A DNA stretch of 64,000 nucleotides from Hippasteria phrygiana (GCA_037893225.1 JAZGUH010000534.1:124001-188000), one strand, 5' to 3'; counted from the first letter of the stretch, positions 21,741-32,734 are shown. The notes: a model not told the origin generated them from the letters alone. A program made the numbers and translations.

Positions 21741-23465
21741 AATTAACTGTATGGATGGTTAACATCATGAATTATTAATTACCAACTTACATGTATTTGA
21801 ATTGTATTCCAACATGAAATAAATGTGTGTGTGATGTCATAAATATTTCCGATATTTAATCCTAGATTTGTTTTCAAAAATCGCCGGCGGTTCATCGCTA
21901 CTTGTTGGCAGATTATAGCCAAGTGCAGCACTACACGGGTTTTTATGCGTGATAGGGAAAGAATAATCCGTAACAAACTTTTTGAAAGATAGTTTTGAAA
22001 GTGTTCTCAATTTCTTTAAAGGAATTTTTATGAATACCTTTAACTTTTTTTGGACCTGCATACGGTTGCCAATCTTTGTTAAAATTCCTAAGATGATACG
22101 AAGCCTGATTCGCATAAACAAATGAAATGTCAAGTCAAAGAAAAATTACAATTTGCGTGCCAGGCAGGCACTAGGCCACGTGGCCGTGGACAAAAAATGC
22201 GCTGCGCCGGCTGCGTTTGTGTTCCACAAACAAAATAGCTCTGTTTGTGATATTTAATATCCCGTGGGGCTGTTAAAGAACGGCTTCATGCACTATCAGT
22301 TTGTCTGATGCACTGCATGCTTTTGAAACTGTTTAGGGTTCTTTTCGTTAAAGCACGGACAGGTGCATTGACAGTTTAGGCAACATCCTTGTCCCAGACT
22401 GGTGATGGGGCGGGCGGGGGTGCAGCGCTGCCCCGCACATGTGACGAGACGGGCGGGAAAACATTTAATTTAAGGCCCAAAAATAGCTGTGTTGCCCTCC
22501 GTGACCGACCCTTAAAGTCACAAAAGCCAGGTCGCGTTTTTTATTTCTATTTTCAAAGGAATTTCAAAATCCCACCTTTTCCCACACAAAATTAGCAGGT
22601 TTTTTTTTATTAAAATCATTGTTTTTAAATACAGCTACGACGGCACAATTGTGCGTCATTTTCGCCAACTCAGTTTTAAATAAGCTTCAATCAATCACCA
22701 CTGCATGCAACTTTTAACGTGCTCGATGAAGTGACTGTACACAAATCAGGAAATGGTGAGAAATACAATTTCATTTTTACAATTGCAATCAAAGAAATGC
22801 CAACAGTTTAAGAAAGAACAAAAGTGGACTGCTCCGTGAGGCCCGTAGGCCTTCAAAAGAGGATGCCATTTAATATAGAGAAAGGTATGTGGATTTACAG
22901 AAGTAGGTCTTGGATGGCAGGCGCGACTATAACTTGTCCTCTATGTTTTAATAAAATCGTTGCATCAACGCAAAAAAAAATAGAAACCAATCGGTACCTG
23001 CGGATCCGTGAGGAAAAGTACACACTGCGTGTATCGCACAACCCGCTCCCAACCGACTGTCCGCCGGACGTACGGAATCTGTTTTATACCTGCGGGATTG
23101 ACGGTCATGCATATGTCACTCAATTCGTATAGATCGTCTTCCAATGCAGACCACGGATCCTCATTCAGACAATGGTTGTATGTTAAAGAATGTAATTAAC
23201 CCTAATCGCAACCACAAACACATAACATTAAAAGTTCCCCCCCCCCCCGTTATGTTGACACATGCAGTAAATCCAATCTCTTCTTTTGTCACTTAAAGAA
23301 TGGTTTACCGTTATGAATAACAAAGGAGTGCAGTCTGCCGGGTGCACCGTGAATTTGCCGTGAAATCGCCGTGAACATAATTGCTAATATTTGCTGGGAA
23401 TAAACGCCGTGAAATATTAGTTTCACGGCAAAACGGATTTTCAGGACATTTTCACGGTAAATGGA
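21741..23465. other. no gene recognised
   Basis: Short open frames in both directions have no recognisable domain. A poly-C run is at 23237-23248. The stretch just before the SINE (23320-23460) holds short internal repeats around GCCGTGAA. I support no specific feature. Confidence 0.4.
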
Positions 23466-23467
23466 GC

Positions 23468-23812
23468 GCTGTGGCCTCGTGGCTTAGTGTATTGAACTCA
23501 AGATCTCGGTGATACTGCAGATTGTGGGTTCGAGACCGGCTGGGGTCATGGTGCTTGTGTCCTTGAGCAAGGCACTTTGTCACAAGTTGCTTCTCCCCAC
23601 CCAGGAGTAAATGGGTACCTGTGAGGGCAGTGATGGTTATGTGTTTGATTAGCCCATGTGCGCTTAAAATAGCAGCCGGGGCTGTATACTCCCCAGGGAG
23701 CTGAGAAGGTTTCAGGAATGATTAATGGGCCCGATGACCAGGGGTAATAATATCTGTAAAGCGCTTTGATCTTGCTAAAAGCGCTATATAAGAACCTGTA
23801 TTATTATTATTA
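23468..23812 (+). mobile_element. tRNA-derived SINE, copy 1
   Basis: Starts GCTGTGGCCTCGTGGCTTAG (A-box-like) with B box GGGTTCGAGACC about 50 bp later. The body runs through CTTGAGCAAGGCACTTTGTC and ends AAGCGCTATATAAGAACCTG with a (TATT)n tail. A second copy, over 90 percent alike by eye, is at 27211. The 3' end resembles that of the LINE ending at 63475. Confidence 0.85.
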
Positions 23813-23815
23813 AAG

Positions 23816-24130
23816 ATTGAATAGTGTGATGACGTCAACATTTACGTCATTTACCTACCCACAAAGTTTCATGACGATTGCACCTACCTTTATATGTAAA
23901 AAATAAATCACATTTTCGATGACGTCACACTTTTTTACATTTATATGTACGTATCTATGACCAAGCAAACCCATTACAAAAAAGAATTTCGAAATTAGCA
24001 TGTTCTGCTGATAAGATATGGATTAAAGGTGTACAAAAAAACTATAAAATCGTATGATGACGTCATCATGACGTCAGATGTAATTTCATTGTTTACACAT
24101 GCATGCTGGCCTCCCAACAAACCAACTTTG
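23816..24130. repeat. TGACGTCA-rich spacer
   Basis: Several TGACGTCA-like (CRE) palindromes occur, for example at about 23830, 23920 and 24058-24077 (ATGACGTCATCATGACGTCA). A related CRE-rich stretch is at 56820-57010. No coding sequence is seen. Confidence 0.5.
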
Positions 24131-24139
24131 AACTTATAA

Positions 24140-25860
24140 TCTTTCTTCAGACGGAAGGGTATTCACCGCTGGACATGGTCATCTAACGATGGCCACACCA
24201 GGAAGGAGATTGACCACATGCTGACCAGAGATCATTCACTTTTCTGCTCTTACCGAGTCTTCTAGAGGTGCGTCAAAATCCTGGCCTACCGCAAACCGCC
24301 GAAACCAAACACAAAGCAGCTTGACATCAGATCCCTCCTCGATAACATCAGTGTTGCATCCAATTACAACATCGCTGTTAGCAACAAATTTGAAGCCCTG
24401 TGCGCTCTCGAGGAAGACCAAGAGTCAGCTTGGTCTACCATCCGATCATCCATTCCATCTGCCGCTACAGAAACAATCGGCACTCGGAGGCACCAGATAC
24501 GCTCCTGGCTGTCAAGGGCGGATCCAGGGGGGGGGGGGGGGGAGAGGGACATGCCCCCCCCCCATTTTTTGTTCTTTAACTGACGTCGCAAAAAGGCAGC
24601 CACTCCGTACACCCACCCACAAAACTCAGCCAAATTCTTTTTTGGCCCCTCCCAAAAACAAATTGTGTTCTGGATCCGCCCTTGCTGGCTGTCCGCTGAA
24701 ACAATAGATATCCTCGACCAGAAGCGCAATGCACGTCTGCGTGGAGACACATGCGAAGCACGCAGACTAAAAGGCACATTCAAAGCTAAAGCCAAGGGCG
24801 ACCTTGAGTTCTATGGCAAACTTGCTGATGACGCTGAAGAAGGGCTACTTAGAAACAACCTGCTTCCATCCTTTCAGGCCATATGGCGTATGCGTGGCCC
24901 CCCACAACAGGGACGTAGCTCCTTGCCAATAACTAAGATTGACGGCACCCCATGTAAGACGGTCGATCGAGGAGACGTTGGCCCGCTGGCACGAGCACTA
25001 CAATTCTATGCTCAACCACCCTCCAGCATAGCCATCCCGACCTCACCGCACAGGCAACAGCCGCAACCCCCGCTACGGACGTGTTGCAGGACCCGACGGT
25101 ATTCCCCCTGAACTGCTCAAGTGTGCTGAGGCCCCAATCAGTGTGGCCCTCCATTATCTCTTCCTCAAAGTATGGTCCTCAGGTAGGGTCCCTGCCGAAT
25201 GGAGGGACGGTATCATCATCTCCTTGTACAAAGGAAAGGGTAATCGAAATCAGTGCAGCAACTACAGGCCCATTACTCTGCTGTCAGTCCCCAGAAAGGT
25301 TTTCAGCCACGTCCTGCTATCTCGCTATACTAACTCGTCACCGTCGCCCCCAGCAGTCCGGCTTCACGAGGCGCCGGTCAACAATGGATGCAGTGCTCGC
25401 CCTCTGACTTCTGTCGGAACTACACCGTGAGTCCGAGAGACCTCTCTACGTTGCCTGCGTAGATTTCAAAGCAGTCTTTGACTCGGTAGATCGGGAAGCT
25501 CTGTGTGGCAGGCCCTGAAAGCTACCGGAGTTCCACCATTCCTGCTTCACCTGATTCAGGCCCTGCACGAGGGTAGTACCTCCACCGTGCGTGTCGGAGA
25601 TGATATCACAACCCCTTTTTCCACCACCTCAGGTGTCCGTCAGGGCTGCATCCTCGCCCCAACTTTATTCTGCTGTGCCATTGACTGGATTCTAAGCCGC
25701 TGTCAGTCAGATCTCAGAATAACAGTTGGAGACAAGTCCTTCACAGATCTGGACTATGCTGACGATGCCGCCCTGTTCTTAGAAAAACCTGACCAGTGGC
25801 CTAACCCACTCCAGAGGTTTGAGTAAGAAGCCGGGACGATGGGGATGCACGTGTCATCCC
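24140..25860 (+). pseudogene. LINE ORF2 (endonuclease end plus reverse transcriptase)
   Basis: From about 24140 the frames show the end of an AP-endonuclease region (HTRKEIDHMLTRD) and then a reverse transcriptase: GPDGIPPELLKCAE, WRDGIIISLYKGKGNR, NYRPITLL, QQSGFTRRRSTMDAV, VDFKAVFDSVDREAL, TTSGVRQGCILAP and LDYADDAALF (the catalytic motif). Several frameshifts and a missing-base break near 25310-25440 make it non-functional, and a 172-bp hAT MITE interrupts it at 24513. Coding similarity stops at about 25858, just before the block after the RT thumb; a piece of a like element that begins at that same point lies at 56106. Confidence 0.85.
24513..24684. mobile_element. 172-bp hAT MITE inserted in the LINE
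   Basis: Ends CAAGGGCGGATCCAG and its inverse CTGGATCCGCCCTTG are flanked by the 8-bp direct repeat CTGGCTGT (24505-24512 and 24685-24692). A G run and a C run just inside the left end would also pair. It splits the LINE frame, so it inserted after the LINE. Confidence 0.9.
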
Positions 25861-27210
25861 AGCAAACACATTATGCTTTAATACCATTATGAAAAGGTCG
25901 TACGGATGTTATATATAAAACATTTTAAAAACCTTATTATATGTAAGTTTTTAGGATGTTCTTAAAACATATTTAAAAAAATATAATACTATGTTTTACA
26001 AATATCCCTAAAATGTCATACCGCAGAGTTAAAAACATTCATAAAACATTTTATAAATGGTTGAGTCCATGGAAGAATCAGTAACGTTAAGATAATGTTT
26101 AACAAACACTTCATCCTGATGTTTAAAACTTGTCCGAATTATTAAATATATTTTAGAACATTTGATATTTAAAAGACATCATTATAATGTTACCAGTCGT
26201 ATGTTTTTATAATGTTCTTAAAACATATATTTGTAGCCTTAAAAGCATGTTGCAGAGCTATGTGTAAAATATTATGCCAAATTATTGATAACATTCTTAA
26301 AACATGTTATAAATATTTGAGTCCACATAACTATTATTAACGTTTTAATAATGTCAAAAAAGCTAGAAATATGTAAAGAATATGATAGTAATTTACCACC
26401 TAATTACGAGAGTATACAGCCTAGGCCTAGTGCTCCATACGAGTAGTTAGTAGATCTACGTAAAAACAAAAATGAACCCCCAACTCCACTAGAGAGTTAA
26501 AGGCTTATTTTTATTGTTTATTTTATTTTTTTATTTTTTGTTATAGACTCATTCAGCATCAGATTTATTTGAGATACCGTCGTTATCCCATAATATTTTG
26601 GATAGTACCTCGCTGTTTGCTTTGTACAAACAGCTTGCAGTCAATGGCATGACTCATTGTTAGTTATAACCTTGACTGTATCAACATGTAAACATGTTGA
26701 TTCAGTCTCTGGCGCACACATATGCTTATAGGCGTAATCCTAACACACCCCCCAAAAATATATTCAACTCAAATAGAGAGTTGAGGGTTTATTTTTTTTT
26801 TATGAATCATTCAATATACACACCCATCTACAACTCATAAAAATTCCGATCATCAGAAAAGAATTGTGACGATCGGTATGTTTGAGACAACACCCCAATT
26901 CTATACAACTCTTAGAAATGATGGCTGACTCGTAACCACCGGTATTCAGAAACGTCCCAATTCTATACAGCGACTCTTAGAAATTTAGCTGAGTCAGCCA
27001 TCAGTCTAAATTAGTCACCCATTGACTAACGCCTAATGACTAATCAGTCTATGATAAGTCACCCAAAATCTATATTTAGCTCTAAATTTATCCTATAAAA
27101 CCCCTCGACCAGCTTACTTTGATGTTTCTGCAACGGAAGCCAGTATTATACTTCCAAAGATTATATTAATCCAGATGCCCAGCTTGTTGGACTGCAATTC
27201 GTCGTGTAGT
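25861..27210. repeat. AT-rich repetitive DNA without genes
   Basis: 25865-26400 is built of diverged copies of ATGTTCTTAAAACAT-like blocks with a periodicity I cannot fix by eye. 26400-27210 has two related blocks around ACTAGAGAGTTAAAGGCTTA and AATAGAGAGTTGAGGGTTTA, and short TAGTCA repeats near 27010-27070. No coding sequence is seen. Confidence 0.45.
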
Positions 27211-27566
27211 GCTGTGGCCTCGTGGCTTAGTGTATCGAACTCAAGATCTCGGTGATACTGCAGATTGTGGGTTCGAGACCCGCTGGAGATCATAGTGCTT
27301 GTGTCCTTGAGCAAGGCACTTTGTCACAAGTTGCTTCTCTCCACCCAGGAGTAAATGGGTACCTGTGAGGGCAGTGATGGTTATGTGTTTGATTAGCCCG
27401 TGTGCGCTTAAAATAGCAGCCGGGGCTGTATACTCCCCAGGGAGCTGAGAAGGTTTCAGGAATGATTAATGTGCCCGATGACCAGGGGTAATAATATGTG
27501 TAAAGCGCTTTGATCTTGCTAAAAGCGCTATATAAGAACCTGTATTATTATTATTATTATTATTAA
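27211..27566 (+). mobile_element. tRNA-derived SINE, copy 2
   Basis: This copy matches the SINE at 23468 along its whole length, with B box GGGTTCGAGACC, and ends in a longer (TAT)n tail. It differs from copy 1 by few substitutions, so the family is fairly young. Confidence 0.85.
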
Positions 27567-27871
27567 TTGGACGATATGGAATTCCTTTTACAATCGCCAT
27601 AGTAAATACCATAACTTGTACGTATTGTATATGTTGTTACATGTAAACTCACAAGCACGTATTTTCCCATTGGGATGTGGTTCAATGATTTGTATGTATA
27701 GTGGCTTCGTATTATGTCAACGCCTTAACAAACTGAGTAAATAATGCGTCAGCCAACTAGACAAAGGATAGAAAGATGGGTGATTTCACGCTTGGCTAAA
27801 ACAAATTTGACCCGAAAATCACATTTGTGCCATAGGGTGAGAATAGTCCAAAATGTTGATGTAAAGCGCGT

Positions 27872-28141
27872 TTAAATCGTGAATAATCCAGCCGCTTCCA
27901 TTACGTTTGAATTTTGTTGTTGTACTTTGTTTTCTATTTCTCCTTCAGGGGATACATTAGATTTAAAGCTATTAAACACTCTCGTGTCTTCGGCAAAAGT
28001 ATCGTTTGTTGAATCATATTTTCTCAACGTAACTTTTAACTTGAGCTGAAATTGAATTCCTCTTTCGTTTAGTACGTCTTTCAATTTGTCTATGATTTTG
28101 ATCTTGTCTTCGTAAAAAAATGTTTTAGGAGGCTGCGTCAT
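27872..28141 (-). pseudogene. Polinton-type DNA polymerase N-terminal fragment
   Basis: The 89-residue minus-strand frame includes FYEDKIKIIDKLKD and GIQFQLKLKVTLRK. The second block resembles ELREIKTMKLQIAMKV in the N-terminal part of the polymerase at 50156-50599. The start ATG is preceded by TATTGCCATAATAAAA, also found just upstream of the first ATG of the larger element at about 49833. This looks like the 5' end of a second, related Polinton-type element cut off at 27872. It is a fragment with no catalytic residues. Confidence 0.45.
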
Positions 28142-28163
28142 CTTTTATTATGGCAATATAATA

Positions 28164-28171
<8 letters not shown>

Positions 28172-28198
<27 letters not shown>

Positions 28199-28200
28199 TA
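28172..28200. repeat. (TA)n microsatellite
   Basis: An A run followed by TATATATA lies between the Polinton fragment and the Penelope-like element. Confidence 0.9.
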
Positions 28201-28242
28201 GTTGAAAAGTTAAGTTATTATAGTGCTCACGTGATGACGTTG

Positions 28243-28279
28243 TCCGAGCTTTCGGTGACGAGCACCTTCCTCAGGGATG
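28243..28279 (-). ncRNA. hammerhead-ribozyme-like motif, unit 1
   Basis: On the minus strand the sequence reads ACATCC, CTGAGGA (the CUGANGA core), A, GGTG-CTCGT-CACC (stem II), GAAA, GCTC, GGA. GGA after the expected cleavage site pairs with TCC before the core (stem I), and AGCT gives a minimal stem III that only forms between two copies, as described for ribozymes of Penelope-like elements. An extra A lies between the core and stem II, which is a departure from the textbook form. Confidence 0.5.
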
Positions 28280-28630
28280 TTATGGCGGTGCGTTCTTGGG
28301 TTGAATGAACGCGTTGAATTCCACGTCGATGCCGTCGGCGGAGCGCGTTCCCAAGTTGAATGTGATGCGTTGTTCTAAAGAGCGGCGCTTGGCGTCAGTA
28401 GAGTCGTTGTCAGGAGGCACACGATAATTATATGGGTGTACAATCGGGCATGCAGTCCAAAAGACGTTGACGGAGATGCAATGTCGAAATCAAACGGGCC
28501 ATAACGAAGATAGATCTTAAATGTTCGCAGCGGTGGAATTGAAATATAAAAACGTGGAATGCTGCGTAGCACTATGTATAAGTAGTAAGTTGAAAAGTTA
28601 AGTTATTATAGTGCTCACGTGATGAAGTTG

Positions 28631-28667
28631 TCCGAGCTTTTGGTGACGAGCACCTTCCTCAGGGATG
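28631..28667 (-). ncRNA. hammerhead-like motif, unit 2 (core mutated)
   Basis: Same layout as unit 1, but the conserved GAAA reads AAAA, which changes the catalytic G12. It is expected to be inactive. Confidence 0.45.
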
Positions 28668-29018
28668 TTATGGCGGTGCGTTCTTGGGTTAAATGAACGC
28701 GTTGAATTACACGTTGATGCCGTCGGGGGAGCGCGTTCCCAAGTTGAATGTGATGCGTTGTTTTAAAGAACGGCGCTAGGCGTAGTAGAGTCGTTGTCAT
28801 ACGTCAGGAGGCACACGATATATGGGTGTACAATCGGGCATGCAGTCCAAAAGACGTTGACGGAGATGCAATGTCGAAATCAAACGGGCCATAACGAAGA
28901 TAGACCTTAAAAGTTCGCAGCGGTGGAATTGAAATATAAAAACGTGGAATGCTGCGTAGATATGTACAAGTAGTAAGTTGAAAAGTTAAGTTATTATAGT
29001 GCTCACGTGATGAAGTTG

Positions 29019-29055
29019 TCCGAGCTTTCGGTAACTAGCACCTTCCTCAGGGATG
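29019..29055 (-). ncRNA. hammerhead-like motif, unit 3
   Basis: CTGAGGA and GAAA are intact. Stem II reads GGTG-CTAGT-TACC, so one C-G pair has become a wobble pair; pairing is kept. Same extra A as in unit 1. Confidence 0.45.
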
Positions 29056-29099
29056 TTATGGCGGTGCGTTCTTGGGTTAAATGAACGCGTTGAATTCCA

Positions 29100-30394
29100 C
29101 GTTAGTAGTGGTGCATTTGAAGTGGCCCCGGATGTTGAAATGGCTACGGGGACCAGTGATGGAAGATGTACCATCAACGTGTGCGCAAGTTTTGCATCTT
29201 GGACGCTTGCAGGGAACAGTTTTGAAGGGGTCGTTGTCTACGGTACTAGCGATGCTGGGAAGTGTTGACCGCACAATATGGTTGCTGATGGAGCGGTCAC
29301 GTCTGAATGAACAGAGGGGGTTGGTAGACTGGGTGAAGATGGTGCTGGTCGCTGGATCTTCCTGCAGCGTCTTGAAGTGCTTGAGAATGATATCCCTGGC
29401 AGCCATGTTGTGCGGGTGGTAGGTGAGGACTAGAGGGATACGATCTTGCTGCATGGTAGGGGCTTGCTTCATGGCGGCATTGCGGGTGACTGATGATACT
29501 CTGCGAAGAGCGGCATCAGTGACAGAAGGTGGGTATCGACGTTGTTGGAAGAACCCCTTCATTTCTTTACCTCGGTGAAGAAACTCGGCATCTTCGCTGC
29601 AAATTCGACGGAGACGGAGGAATTGGCTGTATGGGATTGCATCTTTACAATTCTTGGGGTGTGACGACTCGTAATGAAGGTAGCTGTGGGAATAGGTGGG
29701 TTTGTAGTGGACCGATGTGGTGAGAGAGTTGCCATTGATAGACACTTTGATGTCGAGGAAGGTGATGGTGCCAATGGAAATACCAGAGGTGAAGTGCAGG
29801 GCTGGGTGCAGGTTATCGGCATACTTGATGAACGCCTGGACATCTTCCTTAGAACCAGATGTAGAACAAAATTTGACATCATCTTCTCCTCAAGAAAGCC
29901 AACAAATAGACATGCATAACTTGGACCCATACGTGTGCCAATAGCAACGCCAGTGGTCTGCAGGTAGTGTTTCCCATTAAAGGTGAAGTTGTTCAGAGTG
30001 AGGACAAGTTTAGCAAGCCTGAGGAGGGTACTGGTAGGGGGGGGGGGGGGGGGTCATTGTCTGGATGGCGGTCAAGAAAATGACGTAGCGCAAGTAGGCC
30101 ATCAGCGTGGGGGATGCATGTATATAGAGACTTGACGTCCATACTGAACAGGTAGTTAGAGGAGCCCGTGAATTCAAAGTTGGCGAAAGTATGGAGTGCG
30201 TCATTGGTGTCCTTCACATAGGAGGGCAGATGGATGACAATGGGTGAATGCACTGAGTCTAGGTACTTGGAAATCATTACCGTCACCCAAATGATCACTT
30301 TCCCCTCGACAACTGGCAAAAACACTACCGGTATTTTGCTGATAAATGGAATTCCTCTACTCAAAACACCCCTTTTGAAGCAAGGATCTCCCAA
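29100..30394 (-). pseudogene. Penelope-like reverse transcriptase, decayed
   Basis: Minus-strand frames in order: SPIVIHLPSYVKDTNDAL and FSMDVKSLYTCIPHADGLL (RT motif A with its Asp), GVAIGTRMGPSYACLF (motif B region), then DDV followed by FCSTSG in another frame (remnant of the YxDD catalytic motif), FLDIKVSINGNSL, SHPKNCKDAIPYSQFLRLRR, and RIPLVLTYHPHN. These are characteristic of Penelope-like elements. The stretch between the motif-B region and the DD pair is shortened. The GIY-YIG endonuclease expected after HFKCTTTNV is missing because the frame runs straight into pLTR sequence. A G/C homopolymer at 30040-30053 also interrupts the frame. Confidence 0.8.
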
Positions 30395-30419
30395 TATCCT
30401 TTGACCATCTTCCCCCCTA

Positions 30420-31030
30420 AATGATCCTTTTCCGTATTGGCATTATACTAATCCTTACATCTCCACAGAAATTCATTCTTTAGTGGCACGCACTGACATA
30501 CGAAAAAAGAAATATTAGTCTGGAAATAATCAACACTATACCTGGAGCAACTGCATTCACATCTACACAGACGGCTCACTTAATCCTACCAGTAATACGG
30601 TAGGCTGTGGAATCTACATCCCACAATTCAAATACTGCAAAGCATCCCGGCTCAATGATGGCGTAACTTTCTTCACTTCGGAACTCTTTGCCATCCTCCT
30701 CTCTCTGGAGTGGATTGAAGATGTCAAACCTCTCTGCACATGTATCTTTAGTGACTGCCTTAGTGCTCTTTAAGCTATCTCCAAACCTTTCCCTCAACAT
30801 AAAATAGTTTGTGATATTCGACATACTCTTATCAATATCCGTAATCAAGGCAATATAGTAAATTTTTAATGGATTCCTGGTCACTGTAATATCCCTGGAA
30901 ATGAAAGAGTTGACCAGATTGCCAAATCTGCTACTCGTAAGAACATTATAGACAACTCTATTCCCTTGTTAAGTACAGAAATTAAACATATTCTCAAAAC
31001 ACACCTTAAAGGAAACATGATTTAGGATTT
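30420..31030 (+). pseudogene. LINE RNase H domain fragment
   Basis: Plus-strand frames encode HIYTDGSLNP (RNase H first catalytic Asp), FTSELFAILLSLEW (catalytic Glu), FSDCLSAL (Asp) and GHCNIPGNERVDQIAKSA (last block). Internal stops show decay. RNase H follows RT in I-clade-like LINEs; an RT piece that may be of a related family is at 48760-49460, and another RNase H tail at 34590. Confidence 0.75.
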
Positions 31031-31309
31031 ATTTTGCATTATTCCTGCTTAAAACAATAAAGTATTATCTTGACAATGATATTTTGTGTCCAGAGACAAT
31101 TATTTCCCAGATTAAATATGAGAAAAAAATTCTTGAAAATGTTTGTCCAAGCTACTCCGCCCCCCGAGTGGGACCCTCATTAACATAAGTGTGTGACGTA
31201 GATCGAGGCACATTACATAATACTCTGCTCGAGCCGGCCCCATGAACGCGTATGCATTGAGTGTACATTCTTCGTCCAAAATCTAAGCAAAATATAGTGT
31301 TTTTCGGCC

Positions 31310-31560
31310 ATGCCGACAAGGTGGCTGCTGGGTGCAGCAAAACAACGAAGGCTGGAGTAAGCCTTCATTTAATTTCAACTGATGCGAAATATCGGAGAAT
31401 TTGGACGGCGAAAGTGAAGGCGACAAGAGCGTTATGTAGCGACCACTTTGAGCCGTCGTGTTTCGATACTGGTATTTTCAAATCATAGGATGACCATTAA
31501 AAATATGCTCAAGTCCACTGCCATCCCAACAAAGTTTCCAGATGTGAGGAGCCTTCGCTA
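31310..31560 (+). pseudogene. THAP zinc-finger domain relic
   Basis: From ATG 31310 one base appears lost near 31322, after which the frame reads VAAGCSKTTKAGVSLHLI, YRRIWTAKVKATR, ALCSDHFEPSCFDTG. This is a THAP (C2CH) DNA-binding domain with its CxxH pair and HFxP motif. A stop follows at about 31486, then IPTKFPD in another frame resembles the conserved end of the fold. THAP domains occur in host transcription regulators and in P-type transposases. Here it is broken by at least two lesions. Confidence 0.65.
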
Positions 31561-32324
31561 AAAGGGAAAAAATCAGGGTAAGTTCGATGTTAGTTGTTGC
31601 AACTTACGAAATTGCACGTGCAGACCTAGTGTACGTGTGTATACGATGTACATGCGTCATTTACCGGGTCCAGTCGATCCATGAATTTCGGTGCCTCAGT
31701 CTACGTCACGAACAGCGCCCTCAATTTGAGTCTCAACAAATTCCAAAAAGGGGGGGGGTCAATTTTTGGGCGGCAAATAATCACACTAAAACTTCACTTG
31801 AACCAGTTTGGCTTTTAATTCACATTTAATACATATACATGAATTTATTCATAAAAATAAAATGTGATCCGGCCAATTTGAGAAGCATGTTTCCTTTAAG
31901 AATAAATGGGCCACCACAATTACTAATCTGGATCCGCAAAATAACTTAAAGGGGCAGTATCGTCGCGCCATCTCGCGTTAACGAATCAAATATGGAGTGC
32001 GCCCCCTTGCGCTTCATTTCGGTTATGTGCTATTTTTAACCTCCATCCGTTTGTTATGGCATGTCCATTCATGCGTACTGACATTTACATACGTGTACAC
32101 ATATACTTATAAACAAGTAGCACACATCGTGGCACTCGGTTCTCTAAGAGTAAGATTATCAGAAAAAACTTCAAAATTTCATAAAATTTCATTTAAATGT
32201 ACACAAGTGCCTTGGAATATTTGTCTGAAAGTTGCATGGAATTGGAGGTTGGCGATATAGAAGTAGAACCTTACGCTGGAGAACCTATGACATGTTAATG
32301 CCGAAACCCTTGTCAGAGAGGACG

Positions 32325-32500
32325 ACTCGGCATGTGGGTGCTTGTCCATGTAAATGTGCACAGCAAAACTGCAATGTGTCTTGTCGCTGTGGGACAGTTT
32401 GCGCTAAATTCTGTACACAAAATCCCACAGGCGGGGTATCCGGGGTATTATGTGTACATTCATTCAGTTTCCCTTGTGGATTGTGTGACGAATTATAAGT
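32325..32500 (+). other. cysteine-rich open stretch, unassigned
   Basis: One frame encodes GACPCKCAQQNCNVSCRCG followed by TVCAKFC, eleven cysteines in about 30 residues, somewhat like a CXC/tesmin motif. It runs into the 313-bp tandem repeat. It may belong with the THAP relic upstream, but nothing proves it is expressed. Confidence 0.25.
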
Positions 32501-32662
32501 TAAAAAGTCGTATCCTCATTGAGTGATCTCCACAATGTCGCTTCCCAGGTTGTATCGTAAAATTGGGTGTGATCCCTGGCTACACGGCATTCTGGGTTTA
32601 TGACTTCTGACTAGCGCCCACTCGAACAAAGATACTGACAATTTGGGAGACCGCCAACATAG

Positions 32663-32734
32663 GGCAAGATAGCTCAGTTGGTAGAGCGCCGGTACGGAAA
32701 CCCGGAGGTCGCAGGTTCGAATCCCGCTCGTGCC
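32663..32734 (+). tRNA. tRNA-like sequence, tandem copy 1
   Basis: D-arm and T-arm are well formed, with Pol III A box (TAGCTCAGTTGG) and B box (GGTTCGAATCC). The anticodon arm CCGGTACGGAAACCCGG is irregular. Two further copies are at 32976-33047 and 33289-33360. Likely a tRNA-derived repeat. Confidence 0.45.

Larger units (their letters stand above)
28201..29100 (-). repeat. 388-bp tandem pLTR-like units of a Penelope-like element
   Basis: The unit GTTGAAAAGTTAAGTTATTA onward is present twice in full and a third time in part; equivalent points are 388 bp apart (28246, 28634, 29022). The third unit passes directly into reverse-transcriptase coding DNA on the minus strand at about 29100. Tandem terminal repeats of this kind are a hallmark of Penelope-like elements. 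Units 1 and 2 differ at a modest number of positions, including a few small insertions. Confidence 0.8.

Noticed and set aside
22824..23132. 102-residue frame containing CPLC
   Set aside because: No second cysteine pair or domain; surrounded by non-coding DNA.
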